Both the position numbers and the translations under genes were made by a program. From positions 310,001-374,000 of the forward strand of contig NZ_JAJADQ010000003.1 in NCBI RefSeq assembly GCF_020447315.1: 64,000 nt of DNA, written 5' to 3'. Positions 18,600 to 27,317 of this stretch are shown piece after piece (positions within the stretch are counted from its first letter, which is position 1; each line of letters begins with the position of its first letter). Source of the DNA: Hymenobacter nitidus. Lineage in GTDB: Bacteria > Bacteroidota > Bacteroidia > Cytophagales > Hymenobacteraceae. The notes beneath the pieces are model-generated. The model did not search any database. It saw only the letters and a program-made list of their open reading frames with translations, and was not told the origin of the DNA.

Positions 18600-18628
18600 T
18601 TGACAACATTCTATTATATAGTAATTTG
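18600..18628 (+). promoter_or_regulatory. Candidate promoter for tssB-tssC
   Basis: The 328-bp clpV-tssB gap (18435-18762) is unusually A+T-rich. It contains TTG at 18600-18602, an 18-nt spacer and GTAATTTG at 18621-18628, one base from the TAnnTTTG -7 consensus in its first part. The resulting leader of tssB would be about 130 nt. A second, weaker TACCTTAC lies at about 18684. Confidence 0.4.
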
Positions 18629-18762
18629 CATATTAATAAATCAAGATTTCAGCTTTTTTCTTAGTCAGTTTTTTATTTTCCTGTACCTTACGGCCCAGAT
18701 GGGACGTATAGAGCTCATCCGAACAGGTTGATTGTGGTCGGTTTAGCTAAAAAATTCAGCTT

Positions 18763-19203
18763 ATGTTTAACTACGGAATCGGGGGGCAGGAACGTAAACT
18801 AGATAATGCCTCAGAAGCAATTTCCGACATCCCACTGAACCGCACTCTGCTGGTTCAAAAACTCACCTCCGATCCGCCCCTGCGGGCTCAGATCGTGGAA
18901 GGACTCAAGACTCCGGAGGCCGTATTTGCCCATTTCAAGCCCGCCGTTGAAGTGGAGTTTGAAAAGGAAGACGGCACGGTGATGCCCGAAACCCTCCAGT
19001 TTCAGTCGCTCGGCGACTTTGGCAAAAGGGGCATCATCAACCAGAGCACTTTCCTGCAGGATCTGAATACCCAAGCGGATGATCTGCAGAAGCTGCTGCG
19101 CCAGCTCAAGTCCAACAAGATTCTGAAGTCGGCCCTCGACACGCCCGAAACCAAGGCCGCTTTCCTGGCCGCCATTCAGGCCATGATCAGCGAGCTGGAC
19201 TAA
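18763..19203 (+). CDS. tssB: T6SS contractile sheath small subunit TssB
   Basis: A 146-residue protein homologous to VipA. The N terminus is of the extended T6SSiii type. The core carries the EVEFEKEDG strand, LQFQSLGDFGK (the conserved sheath-interface segment) and a helical C terminus. It pairs with TssC to form the contractile sheath. The gene lies 65 bp before tssC. Confidence 0.92.
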   Translation: MFNYGIGGQERKLDNASEAISDIPLNRTLLVQKLTSDPPLRAQIVEGLKTPEAVFAHFKPAVEVEFEKEDGTVMPETLQFQSLGDFGKRGIINQSTFLQDLNTQADDLQKLLRQLKSNKILKSALDTPETKAAFLAAIQAMISELD

Positions 19204-19268
19204 TCCGGCCCAGCGGCTCTTCAGTATTCCTTTCCAACATCCGCTCCTAACCGATAGGTTTTCCCTAT

Positions 19269-20636
19269 ATGGCAACCGAACAACAACCCGCTTCTGCCAA
19301 TTCCCGTGCGCGGGAGCTGGCACCCCGCCTAGAAGAAAACACCCAGGCCCTCGCCAAATTCGGCGGCTTCGACCTGCTGGAAACCACCATTGACGGTGCT
19401 TCCAACCTGAATCCGGAGAAAAAGGCCCGCAAAAAGATCTTTCTGACCGAAGACAGCAAGAAGGCCGACCGGCAGCAGCTCAAAAAGCGGCTGGCCCTCT
19501 GGCACGAAATGCTCAGCAAAGCCGAATCGGTGGCCGATGCCGTGGAGCAGTGCGAGGCCCAGGTGGAGTCGTCGAACAACCAGCTCACCGACAACCTGCG
19601 CAAAGCCATTGAGGCCACGCACGACATGGAGCAGTCGTACCGCTCGGTGGCCCTGTTCTACCGCAACACCGACCAGGACGAGGTCAAGAACATTTCCATC
19701 CTGAACGCCGACAAGGATCAGCTGCAGGACCTGGACAACACAACCTTCATTGATGCCGTGTCGGGGGAACTGGAGCAGAACTTCGACCGCCTCGACCTGC
19801 GCGACAACTACTCGCTGCTGGTGGTGCCCGGCTACCTGGGCTCCAATAAGGTTATCGACAAATGGGCCAAGATTGCTCATAAGAACAAGGTGATGATGGT
19901 CACCGACTTTGAGCACTACGACACGCCCGACGACGTGATTGAATTGTTTGAGGAGGCCAACCTGACCGGCGCCGACCCGCACAAGTCCAACGTCATTATG
20001 GCCTGCAACTGGCTCGTGGGCCGCGGCAAGCTGGAGGAGTTGGGCGAAGAGGAAGACCTGTTCGTGCCCCCCTCCTCCGCCCTGGCCGGCCGCATCTATA
20101 GCACGCTGGCTTCTCAGGTAACGGCCGGACGCAAGCACGGCACCCTGAACGAAGTAGATGGTGTGCGCTTCCCGCTGCGCAAAAGTGAAATTGCCAACCT
20201 CGAAAAGCTGGGCCTGGTGCCCATGGTGAATGAGTACGGCCGCGTTATGGCTTTCTCGGCCAAAACCCTGTTCAACGGCGACAACATCGGCCTGCAGACT
20301 TACTCCGTAGTGCGCGTGTTTGACTACGTGACCAAGGTGCTGATTGACTTCCTCAACCGCCGGGCCTTCGAGAACTGGGACCACAACATGCGCATGGACA
20401 TTCAGAGCCAGGTTGTGCGGTTTCTGGATGGTATTGCCGGCCCGGGTAAACTGATTGAGAAGTTCTCCATCAAGAAGTTTGAGCGCGACCCCAACCAGAA
20501 AGACCGGATCCTGCTCGACATCCACATGGTGCCCTACTTCCCGGCCAAGACGTTCCTGGTGTCGCTCGATGGTACCAAAGGCGACGACCCGAACGACCCC
20601 GGCCGCGACTGGAACGCCGAGTATAAGCAGCAATAA
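19269..20636 (+). CDS. tssC: T6SS contractile sheath large subunit TssC
   Basis: A 455-residue protein homologous to VipB. A charged helical N terminus (1-~120) is followed by the sheath core: a YSLLVVPGYLG strand, the MACNWLVGRGK region, VDGVRFPLRKSE and the C-terminal interface. It ends in a DWNAEYKQQ tail. With TssB it builds the sheath that TssH disassembles. The 455-residue length fits the subtype iii large subunit. It sits 65 bp after tssB and 119 bp before hcp. Confidence 0.93.
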   Translation: MATEQQPASANSRARELAPRLEENTQALAKFGGFDLLETTIDGASNLNPEKKARKKIFLTEDSKKADRQQLKKRLALWHEMLSKAESVADAVEQCEAQVESSNNQLTDNLRKAIEATHDMEQSYRSVALFYRNTDQDEVKNISILNADKDQLQDLDNTTFIDAVSGELEQNFDRLDLRDNYSLLVVPGYLGSNKVIDKWAKIAHKNKVMMVTDFEHYDTPDDVIELFEEANLTGADPHKSNVIMACNWLVGRGKLEELGEEEDLFVPPSSALAGRIYSTLASQVTAGRKHGTLNEVDGVRFPLRKSEIANLEKLGLVPMVNEYGRVMAFSAKTLFNGDNIGLQTYSVVRVFDYVTKVLIDFLNRRAFENWDHNMRMDIQSQVVRFLDGIAGPGKLIEKFSIKKFERDPNQKDRILLDIHMVPYFPAKTFLVSLDGTKGDDPNDPGRDWNAEYKQQ

Positions 20637-20679
20637 GGTATCTGAGAAGTGGGTAGAGGCTGAAAGCTGTCGTGTGACG

Positions 20680-20710
20680 TTGACGACCTGACATTGAGTA
20701 CAGTATTTCC
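20680..20710 (+). promoter_or_regulatory. Candidate internal promoter for hcp
   Basis: TTG at 20680-20682, a 20-nt spacer and GTATTTCC at 20703-20710 resemble a Bacteroidota promoter. It is followed by a pyrimidine-rich leader of about 45 nt before the hcp ATG. Hcp is normally made in large excess over the sheath, which would fit a separate promoter. The match is weak. Confidence 0.3.
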
Positions 20711-20755
20711 TTTCCTTTTCTTTTCCACCATTTTTTAACCCTTAACAATTGTATT

Positions 20756-21157
20756 ATGGCCTCATTTAGTGCATTCTTCAATGCCGCTGGCAGCGGTGAC
20801 TGCGAAGTAGTAAGCTGCAGCTACTCCTTCGATCAAGCCATCGACGACAAAGGTCGTCCTTCGTCGAAGGTTCAGGGCGGCACTATTAAAGTGACGATTG
20901 TTTCTACCGACAGCGCTTCGCTGACGAGCTGGATGCTGGACCCGTACAAGCGTGAGAGCGGCAAAATCCAGTTCAAGCGCATTGACCAAGACTCGACCCT
21001 GAAGGAAATCTCCTTCGAGGAAGCCTACTGCGTGAGCTACTCCGAGCACTTCGATGCCCGCGGCGCCGACACCAACACATCCATGACGTTAAGCCTGACG
21101 ATTTCGGCCAACAAGATCAACGCCAATGGCGCTGTTCTGGACAACAAGTGGGTATAA
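20756..21157 (+). CDS. hcp: T6SS inner tube protein Hcp (TssD)
   Basis: A 133-residue tube protein. It matches Bacteroidota TssD: SYSFDQAIDDKGRPSSKVQG near the start, ASLTSWMLDPYKRESGKIQF, then SFEEAYCVSYSEHF and a final ANKINANGAVLDNKW. Hexamers of Hcp stack inside the TssB/C sheath and can carry small effectors. It shares these motifs with the N-terminal domain of the lipase fusion at 14416. It ends the plus-strand tssB-C-D run and is followed by a terminator. Confidence 0.92.
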   Translation: MASFSAFFNAAGSGDCEVVSCSYSFDQAIDDKGRPSSKVQGGTIKVTIVSTDSASLTSWMLDPYKRESGKIQFKRIDQDSTLKEISFEEAYCVSYSEHFDARGADTNTSMTLSLTISANKINANGAVLDNKWV

Positions 21158-21177
21158 ATCTGCTTCGCGCTACATAG

Positions 21178-21213
21178 AAAAAGCCCCGGCAACTCCTGTT
21201 GCCGGGGCTTTTT
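21178..21213 (+). terminator. Intrinsic terminator of hcp
   Basis: A perfect 16-bp stem (21178-21193 and 21198-21213) with a 4-nt loop and a T run, 21 bp after hcp. Confidence 0.88.
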
Positions 21214-21442
21214 TATGGCCGTACAAAACAAGCAGTTGGCTTCAACCATGCTTGGCAGCGGCAATGGCTCAAACACCAGCGGCAGCTTGGCTCCGACTTT
21301 TTTCCGGCTCGGCTACTTCAGCGTTGCATTTAAGGGGTACAACTTACCTTCAAGTGGTTCGGCGCCTCCGAGCTTGGCAATGGTGGTTTCGATGGACATT
21401 CCAGGCTATCCGCATGTGCAATCCCCACAGCAGAACTGCCAA

Positions 21443-21793
21443 TTAACAAGGCAGGCTATCCAGCCGAAGCTGTAGCGTTTGCCGCTCATTTGCTACGGCC
21501 GCTCTTATCTCCTCGGAATAGCAATATTCATCGTCTTCTTCCACGATTTGTAATGCCTTTATCGCCCGGGCTAAATCAGCCGTCAAGTGTTTTACCGGCC
21601 AAACGTATACATGTCCGAATTGCACTAAGCAATAAGCGGCAGCTCGTAATAAGGGCGCGTTTTCCTCATCTGGCTCAGCCGTTTCTGCTACTTCCAAAGT
21701 GGCTCGCACCCGGTCTGGTAACGCGCTTTTATCCAGCAGATTAGCAAACCAGTCAGCGGCCCGGTCATTGTCCCAAGGTTGAATTCCCCACAT
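21443..21793 (-). CDS. DUF4259 protein, candidate immunity protein
   Basis: A 116-residue cytoplasmic protein. It opens with MWGIQPWDNDRAADWF, the G..pwdND.AaDw pattern of DUF4259, and has an LLRAAAYCLVQFGH helix. No signal peptide. It lies 43 bp after the 115-residue gene that follows the first Rhs toxin, on the same strand. DUF4259 genes often sit beside secreted-toxin genes; an immunity role for this one is inferred from position only. It could also be a leftover immunity gene from an earlier toxin tip. Confidence 0.65.
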   Translation of the reverse strand: MWGIQPWDNDRAADWFANLLDKSALPDRVRATLEVAETAEPDEENAPLLRAAAYCLVQFGHVYVWPVKHLTADLARAIKALQIVEEDDEYCYSEEIRAAVANERQTLQLRLDSLPC

Positions 21794-21836
21794 AAGCTTT
21801 TCAATGTGCTGCTAACGGCAACAATAAATGGTAAAA

Positions 21837-22184
21837 TCAGTGGCCTAACTGCTCAAGTTCGGCAAAGAGGGCATCTGCCGACTCCTTGATTCCCTCGCGG
21901 AACTTGGCGGGAATTTTGGCCGAACAACGCGCATACCAGTCGTAAAACCCTTGCTTCCACTTAGCAGCCTCTTCGCGCTGTATGGTCAGGTTGGCCAGGG
22001 CCGGATATTTTTTACTTAGGTGCAGCAGAATATCCAGATTCACCAGCAGCACCTGCACGGGCTTGTCGGTCTGGATGATATGCTCATAGCTTTTCTGTAG
22101 GCGCTTCTCGGCCAGGTTGAAGTAGTGGGCCGGCTCCAGATCCGCGGCTTCATTACCATCGGGGGCAGTGCTGTAAACTTTCAT
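21837..22184 (-). CDS. Candidate immunity protein of the first Rhs toxin
   Basis: A 115-residue soluble, mainly helical protein with no signal peptide. I do not recognise the family. It starts 9 bp after the stop of the 1391-residue Rhs gene, in the position where the cognate immunity gene is expected. It is the best candidate to neutralise the GIY-YIG-like C-terminal domain in the cytoplasm. No paralogue is seen elsewhere in the window. Confidence 0.6.
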   Translation of the reverse strand: MKVYSTAPDGNEAADLEPAHYFNLAEKRLQKSYEHIIQTDKPVQVLLVNLDILLHLSKKYPALANLTIQREEAAKWKQGFYDWYARCSAKIPAKFREGIKESADALFAELEQLGH

Positions 22185-22193
22185 GGGTGCTTG

Positions 22194-25100
22194 TTACTTT
22201 TTGGGGCAAGTCGTGGGTACGACGCGGGTCGGAGTTTCCAGGCGGGGAACGTCTTTCAGGGGGTTGGTAGGGTTCCAACGGTCTATTTCCCGACCTCGGT
22301 TTTTATTCAGGAGTCCTGACTTCTGCAGCTTCGTTTCGATGGAATCATCAATATCGTAGTCATCAATTCTCTCGGCTAATCGTTTCCGAATCAGGCCGCC
22401 TTCCAAAGAACGGGCTTGGTCGTGGGTGAGGTCCTCGGCCAGTACTTCCATATGGGAAAAGTCTTTACCGGCCAATACGTGCTCATTGGCACGCTCCAGG
22501 GCCGTGCGCTCGGTGATACCATAGTACACTACCTTCCCATCCTTTACCAGCTGATAAACGAGTTCGGCCAAACCCAGCGGGTCGAGCCAGCTTAGCGGGT
22601 CGTGGGCGTAGCTGTAGAGAGCCATTCCGCCCTTCAGCCGAATAGGATCCTGGGAAATGTACTGGCCGGCCTGGGGGTCGTAATAGCGGAAGCGGTTGTA
22701 ATAGAGGCCGGTTTCGGCATCCTCGTACTGCCCCTGATACCGGAATGGACAGGCCGTAACCTCACCGGTGCTACGGCGCACTTGGCCGTAACTGTCAAGT
22801 TCCACCGACCACACCGCAGAGCCCGATGGGGCGTGCATCTCCAGAGGTGTGCCAAGGTAGTCGGTAATGATGTTATACCGCTCGGAACCTTGCAACTTGG
22901 CCATAGGGGCAAAGCTGGTTTCCTCAAACAGCCAGGTGATGACGTCTTCTACATTGGTCTGATCGACTTCCAGCGTAGTCCACTCGTGCAAGGGCACATA
23001 GCCGTCCCATACCCAGTGCGTTACCTTGCCTTTGTAGCGCTTGCTCATGCGCCGGCCCAGCGCATCGTAGGTAAAGCGTACTACCTGCCCATCAGGCCGT
23101 ACGACTTCCTCCAGATGGCCGGCTGCGTTCCACGCATAGCACCATTCCTGGCCCTGGGGTAGGATCTTGCGGTACAGATTACCAGCCTCGTCGTATTCGT
23201 AGCGGGTACCATTGGCTTCTAGCAACTGCCCCGCCGGTCCGTAGCGCCGGTCTTGGCGGTCGGAGCGGCGAAATAAGTTGCCTACTGCATCGGGCAGGCG
23301 CAACTCGTGGGAACCGTCGCTGAAGGTAGTTGCAGCCAAGTTGCCCCACGTGTCATGCTCAAAACCCGTCCGCCCGTGCTGTGAGTCGGTAATGGCGCGT
23401 AGCTGGTCATTGGTCTGCCAATCGTAAGTGCGTACTCGGTCGGCACTGTGGGTGGTAGCCAGGCTTACACGCTGCTCAGTGGGCCGGCCGAATTGGTCGC
23501 GCTTCCACCGGGTGCGCAGCCCACCGCTGAAGGTACGCTGCATCTCCAGGCCTTGAGCGTCACGTTCAAACAGGGTCTGCCAGCTACCCGACTGGATCTG
23601 AGTGACGTGTCCATCCTCATCACGGCTATACCGTACTTGTGCACCCAGGGTAGAAGCTAAGCCGATACGCTTGCCAAGAGCATCATACTCATTGCTGATG
23701 GTGTACTCCCCCTGGCTTTCCTGCAAGAGGTTGCCCAGCATATCCCGCTCAAAAGTTACGGCTACCGTTGCGTTGATGGCAGCAGCCAAGGCTCCATCCT
23801 GCCGATACTGATACATGGCATTGGTACCATCGGCGTACGTGACTTCCTGCACCCGGCTGGCGCGGTCGTAGCGGTAACGGGTGCGTTGTCCGGTAGGCAG
23901 CTTAAGTTCCACTACCCGCCCGCCTACGTCGCGCTGAAAATGGCGGGTGAGTCCATCGAAGCCGGTTTCGGTGATGACATCACCTTCCGCATCCAGTTCG
24001 AAGCGGTAAGCTAAGCCATGCTCGTTAACAACAGCCCGCAGTCGTTCTTCCGTATCGTGCCAAAACTCCACCGTGTGGCCGGCTTCTGCCCGTCGTATTA
24101 TCCGACCCAGGCCCCGGTATGCATACTGCACATCCTGTTGGCGGTCTTGGGCCCGGGTCACATTGCCCAGTGCATCATAGGCGAAGCGACGTACGTTGCC
24201 ATCAGCCTCGTGCACCAAGGTTACGCGGCTAAGTAAGTCGTACTCCCGCCACTGCACATTGCCACGCGCGTCGGTAGCTTTGCGCACCCGGCCCCAGTGG
24301 TCATGTAGCCAACGGGCACGCTGGTTGTCGGCCGTATGCACCTCACTCAGGTTGCCGTGGTGGTCGTAACGAAGCGTGGTGGTGCGGCCTGTTACTATAT
24401 CGGTGATAGAGCTGAGTTGGCCCCGGTCGTAGGTATAACGGACGGCCCGTCCCGTGGGGTCGGTACGCTGCACTAGTTGCCCAGCATCATTGTAGGACCG
24501 TTGCCATTGCCCTTCTACTGCATCGGTGAGTTGAACAAGGCGACCAAACGCATCATACTCTTGTGTGAGCGTAGCACCATCCGGCAACTCAATAAGCAGG
24601 CAGTTGCCCCGGTCGTCGTACTCGTAGCGGGTTTCATTGCCCAGGGGGTCCGTCTCGCTTACTACCTCCATGTACTCGTTGTACTCGGTCACCGTAAGCC
24701 CGCCCCGGGCGTCAAATAGGCGGGTGACGACGCCTAGCTCCGGGTCGTACTCATACACGCGCTGGGCCCCGACCGAATCCACGACGATGGTTTGGTTCGC
24801 CTCGGTATTGTAGCTAAGACGGCAGGCGTAAATGCCTTCGTCGCCCCAGGTGCGCAAGCAGCGGGCCCCGGGCTCAGTACCGTCGTATTCGTAGTAAAAG
24901 CTGACGCCGTTCTTGTAGGTAGCCTGCATCAGCAGCCAGCCCTGATACCGGAAAAGCCAGGCTTGGCCCAGCGCGTCGGCGGCCGAGGTCAGGCGGCTTT
25001 TGCCATCGTAGGCGTAGCGCACTAGCTCGACCAAGCCCCGGGGTTCGGTCGGATGGGGAGCCCGGATGGTCAGTATCCGTCCTTCGGCATCGTGCTCTAC

Positions 25101-26369
25101 CAGCAAGGTGCGGCCGGCGCTATCCAGAATACTTTCCAGGTAGCCAGCCGCCGAATACTGAAAGCTAATGGCCGTTTGGGCAACCTCTTTGGCCAGGCGT
25201 AGCAGCTTGTAGGAGTCGGTGGCTTCGACGTAGGCAAAGCTGTGCGTCAGGCCTTGCGCATCGGTGTAGCAGTAGGTGCCGGTGGGTTCCCGGGTCAGCG
25301 TCAGCTTTTCCTCCCGCAAATAAACCGACTCGCCCAGGGCCAGGGCCTCGGAGCCGGTATAGCGCCCGTCGCTGAGCCGGATAATTACAAACTCACTGTC
25401 CGCAAAAATCTCTTCGTCGTAGGCATGATGCCAACCCCGACCCAGGGCGCCATCGTGCGTGGAGGTAGAGTACCAAGTGCGGGCCCAGACCAAGGGTAGC
25501 GGGCCCGCCAACTCAAAATCAGTTCCTTCGTTGATAACCTTGCCCGTCGCCACGTCTATCGGTTCGCCAACCCGCCCGCACTTCGATTGAGGGGCTCGGT
25601 TACCGGTACAGGTCTTGGCAAACCGGTCCTCCATCTTCTTGGCGAAGGGCGAGTTCATAATCCTTTTTCCCAAGCCCGACTTGGCAATCTTCTCAATGAG
25701 CTTGCCGCCCAGCTTCTGCATCACGAAGTTTTTGGCCGCCTCGAAAGCGACCTCCCCCACAATGGCCAAGCCTACTTCCTTGCTTGGGTCGCGGGCAAAC
25801 TTGGTGGCGCCTTTGGCTACGGCCGCCCCCGTGGCCAGCACCGTGCTGGCCGTCATCAGGTAGCCGGCACCCGTTATCATGGCCGCGCCCAGCGGGGCAC
25901 CCACGCCGGTAGCCACCAGCAGCGCCCCGCCAATACCCATGGCCAGCCCGCCCCAGAAGGCCCACCCAGAGGCCTCCTCGGCGGCTTCGGCGGCTTCGTC
26001 TATCTTGTCCAGCTTTTGGTCAAGCGCGACGGCGGCATCGGCGGCGGCTTTGTTGAGGTGAATGTTGATTTTGCCGCCCACGCCGCACTGGCACTTGCTG
26101 GTATCGAGCAGGGGTCGGCAACCCAGGGTGGTTACTCCCGTGTCGGCTACCCGGTCCCACATAATGGGGGCCGGCACGCAGGGCGTGCGCGTGACCTGAC
26201 ACACGCCGAAGGGCAGGATGTTGGTCAGCGGGATGCGGTCGGCCTCGTTGGCTATCTGCGCATCGTAGAGCAGCACGGGCTTGGGCGTCACCATAAAGCG
26301 CGTCGGCATTACGCCTTTGTCGCAGGAGAGGAACGCCCCGTCCATGACATATTTGTCACCAGTAGCCAT
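22194..26369 (-). CDS. PAAR-like/Rhs polymorphic toxin with GIY-YIG-like nuclease tip
   Basis: A 1391-residue protein. Residues 1-~125 are a DUF4280 PAAR-like domain that should cap VgrG. A helical part follows, then a hydrophobic Gly/Ala-rich stretch (~152-205), DUF6531 (about 268-345, with GEPIDVATGKV), then many YD repeats to about 1230 and the RHS core motif RFRYYDPQAGQYISQDP. The barrel ends at DPLGLAE. The last 124 residues (from 1268) have GIY-YIG features: VYQ...VVYYGIT, an ERANEH motif, SLEGGLI and LLNKNRG, supplying the expected Tyr, Arg, Glu and Asn positions. I infer a DNA-cutting tip. Its C terminus is followed by the immunity gene after 9 bp. Confidence 0.85.
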   Translation of the reverse strand: MATGDKYVMDGAFLSCDKGVMPTRFMVTPKPVLLYDAQIANEADRIPLTNILPFGVCQVTRTPCVPAPIMWDRVADTGVTTLGCRPLLDTSKCQCGVGGKINIHLNKAAADAAVALDQKLDKIDEAAEAAEEASGWAFWGGLAMGIGGALLVATGVGAPLGAAMITGAGYLMTASTVLATGAAVAKGATKFARDPSKEVGLAIVGEVAFEAAKNFVMQKLGGKLIEKIAKSGLGKRIMNSPFAKKMEDRFAKTCTGNRAPQSKCGRVGEPIDVATGKVINEGTDFELAGPLPLVWARTWYSTSTHDGALGRGWHHAYDEEIFADSEFVIIRLSDGRYTGSEALALGESVYLREEKLTLTREPTGTYCYTDAQGLTHSFAYVEATDSYKLLRLAKEVAQTAISFQYSAAGYLESILDSAGRTLLVEHDAEGRILTIRAPHPTEPRGLVELVRYAYDGKSRLTSAADALGQAWLFRYQGWLLMQATYKNGVSFYYEYDGTEPGARCLRTWGDEGIYACRLSYNTEANQTIVVDSVGAQRVYEYDPELGVVTRLFDARGGLTVTEYNEYMEVVSETDPLGNETRYEYDDRGNCLLIELPDGATLTQEYDAFGRLVQLTDAVEGQWQRSYNDAGQLVQRTDPTGRAVRYTYDRGQLSSITDIVTGRTTTLRYDHHGNLSEVHTADNQRARWLHDHWGRVRKATDARGNVQWREYDLLSRVTLVHEADGNVRRFAYDALGNVTRAQDRQQDVQYAYRGLGRIIRRAEAGHTVEFWHDTEERLRAVVNEHGLAYRFELDAEGDVITETGFDGLTRHFQRDVGGRVVELKLPTGQRTRYRYDRASRVQEVTYADGTNAMYQYRQDGALAAAINATVAVTFERDMLGNLLQESQGEYTISNEYDALGKRIGLASTLGAQVRYSRDEDGHVTQIQSGSWQTLFERDAQGLEMQRTFSGGLRTRWKRDQFGRPTEQRVSLATTHSADRVRTYDWQTNDQLRAITDSQHGRTGFEHDTWGNLAATTFSDGSHELRLPDAVGNLFRRSDRQDRRYGPAGQLLEANGTRYEYDEAGNLYRKILPQGQEWCYAWNAAGHLEEVVRPDGQVVRFTYDALGRRMSKRYKGKVTHWVWDGYVPLHEWTTLEVDQTNVEDVITWLFEETSFAPMAKLQGSERYNIITDYLGTPLEMHAPSGSAVWSVELDSYGQVRRSTGEVTACPFRYQGQYEDAETGLYYNRFRYYDPQAGQYISQDPIRLKGGMALYSYAHDPLSWLDPLGLAELVYQLVKDGKVVYYGITERTALERANEHVLAGKDFSHMEVLAEDLTHDQARSLEGGLIRKRLAERIDDYDIDDSIETKLQKSGLLNKNRGREIDRWNPTNPLKDVPRLETPTRVVPTTCPKK

Positions 26370-26738
26370 AAGCGTAAAAGTTAAGCGTTACCGGGTTACA
26401 AGGTGGTCCTGGCAGCGCGTTAGGTCATTACTTGGTAGCATAAACTTTGCTAAATCTATGGATTTCCCGGTCGAAGGCACAGGCGGCACCAAACAGGCCG
26501 GTTTCATTCGTAAGCCAAACGACCGGTTGTCGCCGCTCATTCTGTAAAACCAAACGGCGTACCCACCATCTGCTTTGTGCTTGAGCGGGGACTCCGGCCG
26601 GACTTTTTCGGGCCGTCAGCCCAGTAGATACGCAGCTTCTGAAGATCATTTTTTCCTCACTGCTGCTATCACTGCGCTTCCCGGGCTGACGACAGTTGAT
26701 CAACCTGACGCCTGAATACCCTTGCTGTTTACCTGATG
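26370..26738. other. Gap with coding-like debris, no confident gene
   Basis: Between the first Rhs gene and the decayed rhs-tip remnant. One minus-strand frame (26428-26703) gives a 91-residue product whose C-terminal ~45 residues look protein-like and end VYATK, while another frame over 26530-26660 gives LRIYWADGPKK. The break of plausible sequence across frames suggests another decayed gene, perhaps an old immunity gene. No intact gene is claimed. Confidence 0.35.
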
Positions 26739-26880
26739 CTATTCCAGGTTCAACGTAAGACCATGGCTTTTATTCATGTTCGCAAGTAGCCGTTGCGCAT
26801 CATCCCAGAGGCCTGCTTCAGCTTGTCAGTTCGTAGGTCCATTAGGGCACGACAAGTTTAGTGATGATGTTACTCGTGGG
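26739..26880 (-). pseudogene. Orphan rhs C-terminal tip plus truncated immunity gene
   Basis: On the minus strand the segment 26842-26880 reads PTSNIITKLVVP and stop, matching the PASSIITKIVVP end of the second Rhs toxin. Its stop overlaps an ATG (26842) that opens MDLRTDKLKQA, matching MNPQADKLQQA of the 153-residue immunity protein. After about ten codons the frame shifts and continues as GLWDDAQRLLANMNKSHGL with LTLNLE and a stop (26739), matching the C-terminal end (DGLWGDARRMVHNIN and LNLRL). About 110 internal codons are missing. This is a relic of a displaced toxin tip and its immunity gene. Confidence 0.8.
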
Positions 26881-26885
26881 CCTGC

Positions 26886-27278
26886 TCATGCATCTACCCA
26901 GTATTCCGACAGGCAGATCTTATTGCCGTCCGGATCAGTCAGGTAGGCAAAATTGCCAAAGAGCGTGCTCACTAAATCCCTGGTTAAAGGCGCTCTGTTT
27001 TGCACTAATGCGTTATAGTGCTGCTCCAAGTCGGACACTTCCAGCGTAATGTATGGATAGTTCCCGGATTGTTTACCGGCTGGCTGCTGTTCCCAATCCG
27101 ATAGGGGCAGCTGCAAAGACAGGTGAATATTGTAGTCTTTGTTTCTCAAGCGTACAATTCTTTCTTCTCCCGCTTTGTGCCAATCGTAAGCTATTATAAA
27201 GCCCAGAAATTTGCAGTAAAAGACAATTGAAGCCTCAACATTGCTAACCACAACCACGAATGTTGCCAGTTGGGTCAT
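26886..27278 (-). CDS. VOC (glyoxalase-like) family protein
   Basis: A 130-residue protein of the vicinal-oxygen-chelate fold. It has the FVVVVSNVEASIVFYCKFLGF opening, a central YPYITLEVSDLEQHY segment and the C-terminal NFAYLTDPDGNKI.L.E motif with the usual terminal metal-ligand glutamate. Start chosen at ATG 27278; an upstream GTG (27302) would add eight residues. It lies in the toxin/immunity block, 5 bp before the decayed rhs tip. The substrate is unknown. It may be an incidental metabolic gene or one associated with the toxin cassettes. Confidence 0.8.
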   Translation of the reverse strand: MTQLATFVVVVSNVEASIVFYCKFLGFIIAYDWHKAGEERIVRLRNKDYNIHLSLQLPLSDWEQQPAGKQSGNYPYITLEVSDLEQHYNALVQNRAPLTRDLVSTLFGNFAYLTDPDGNKICLSEYWVDA

Positions 27279-27317
27279 GGGTAAATATTTAGGCAACGCC
27301 ACATTTTTTTACTCTGC

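Noticed and set aside
21215..21475. 86-residue frame after hcp
   Set aside because: Begins directly in the terminator T-run and has unconvincing composition.
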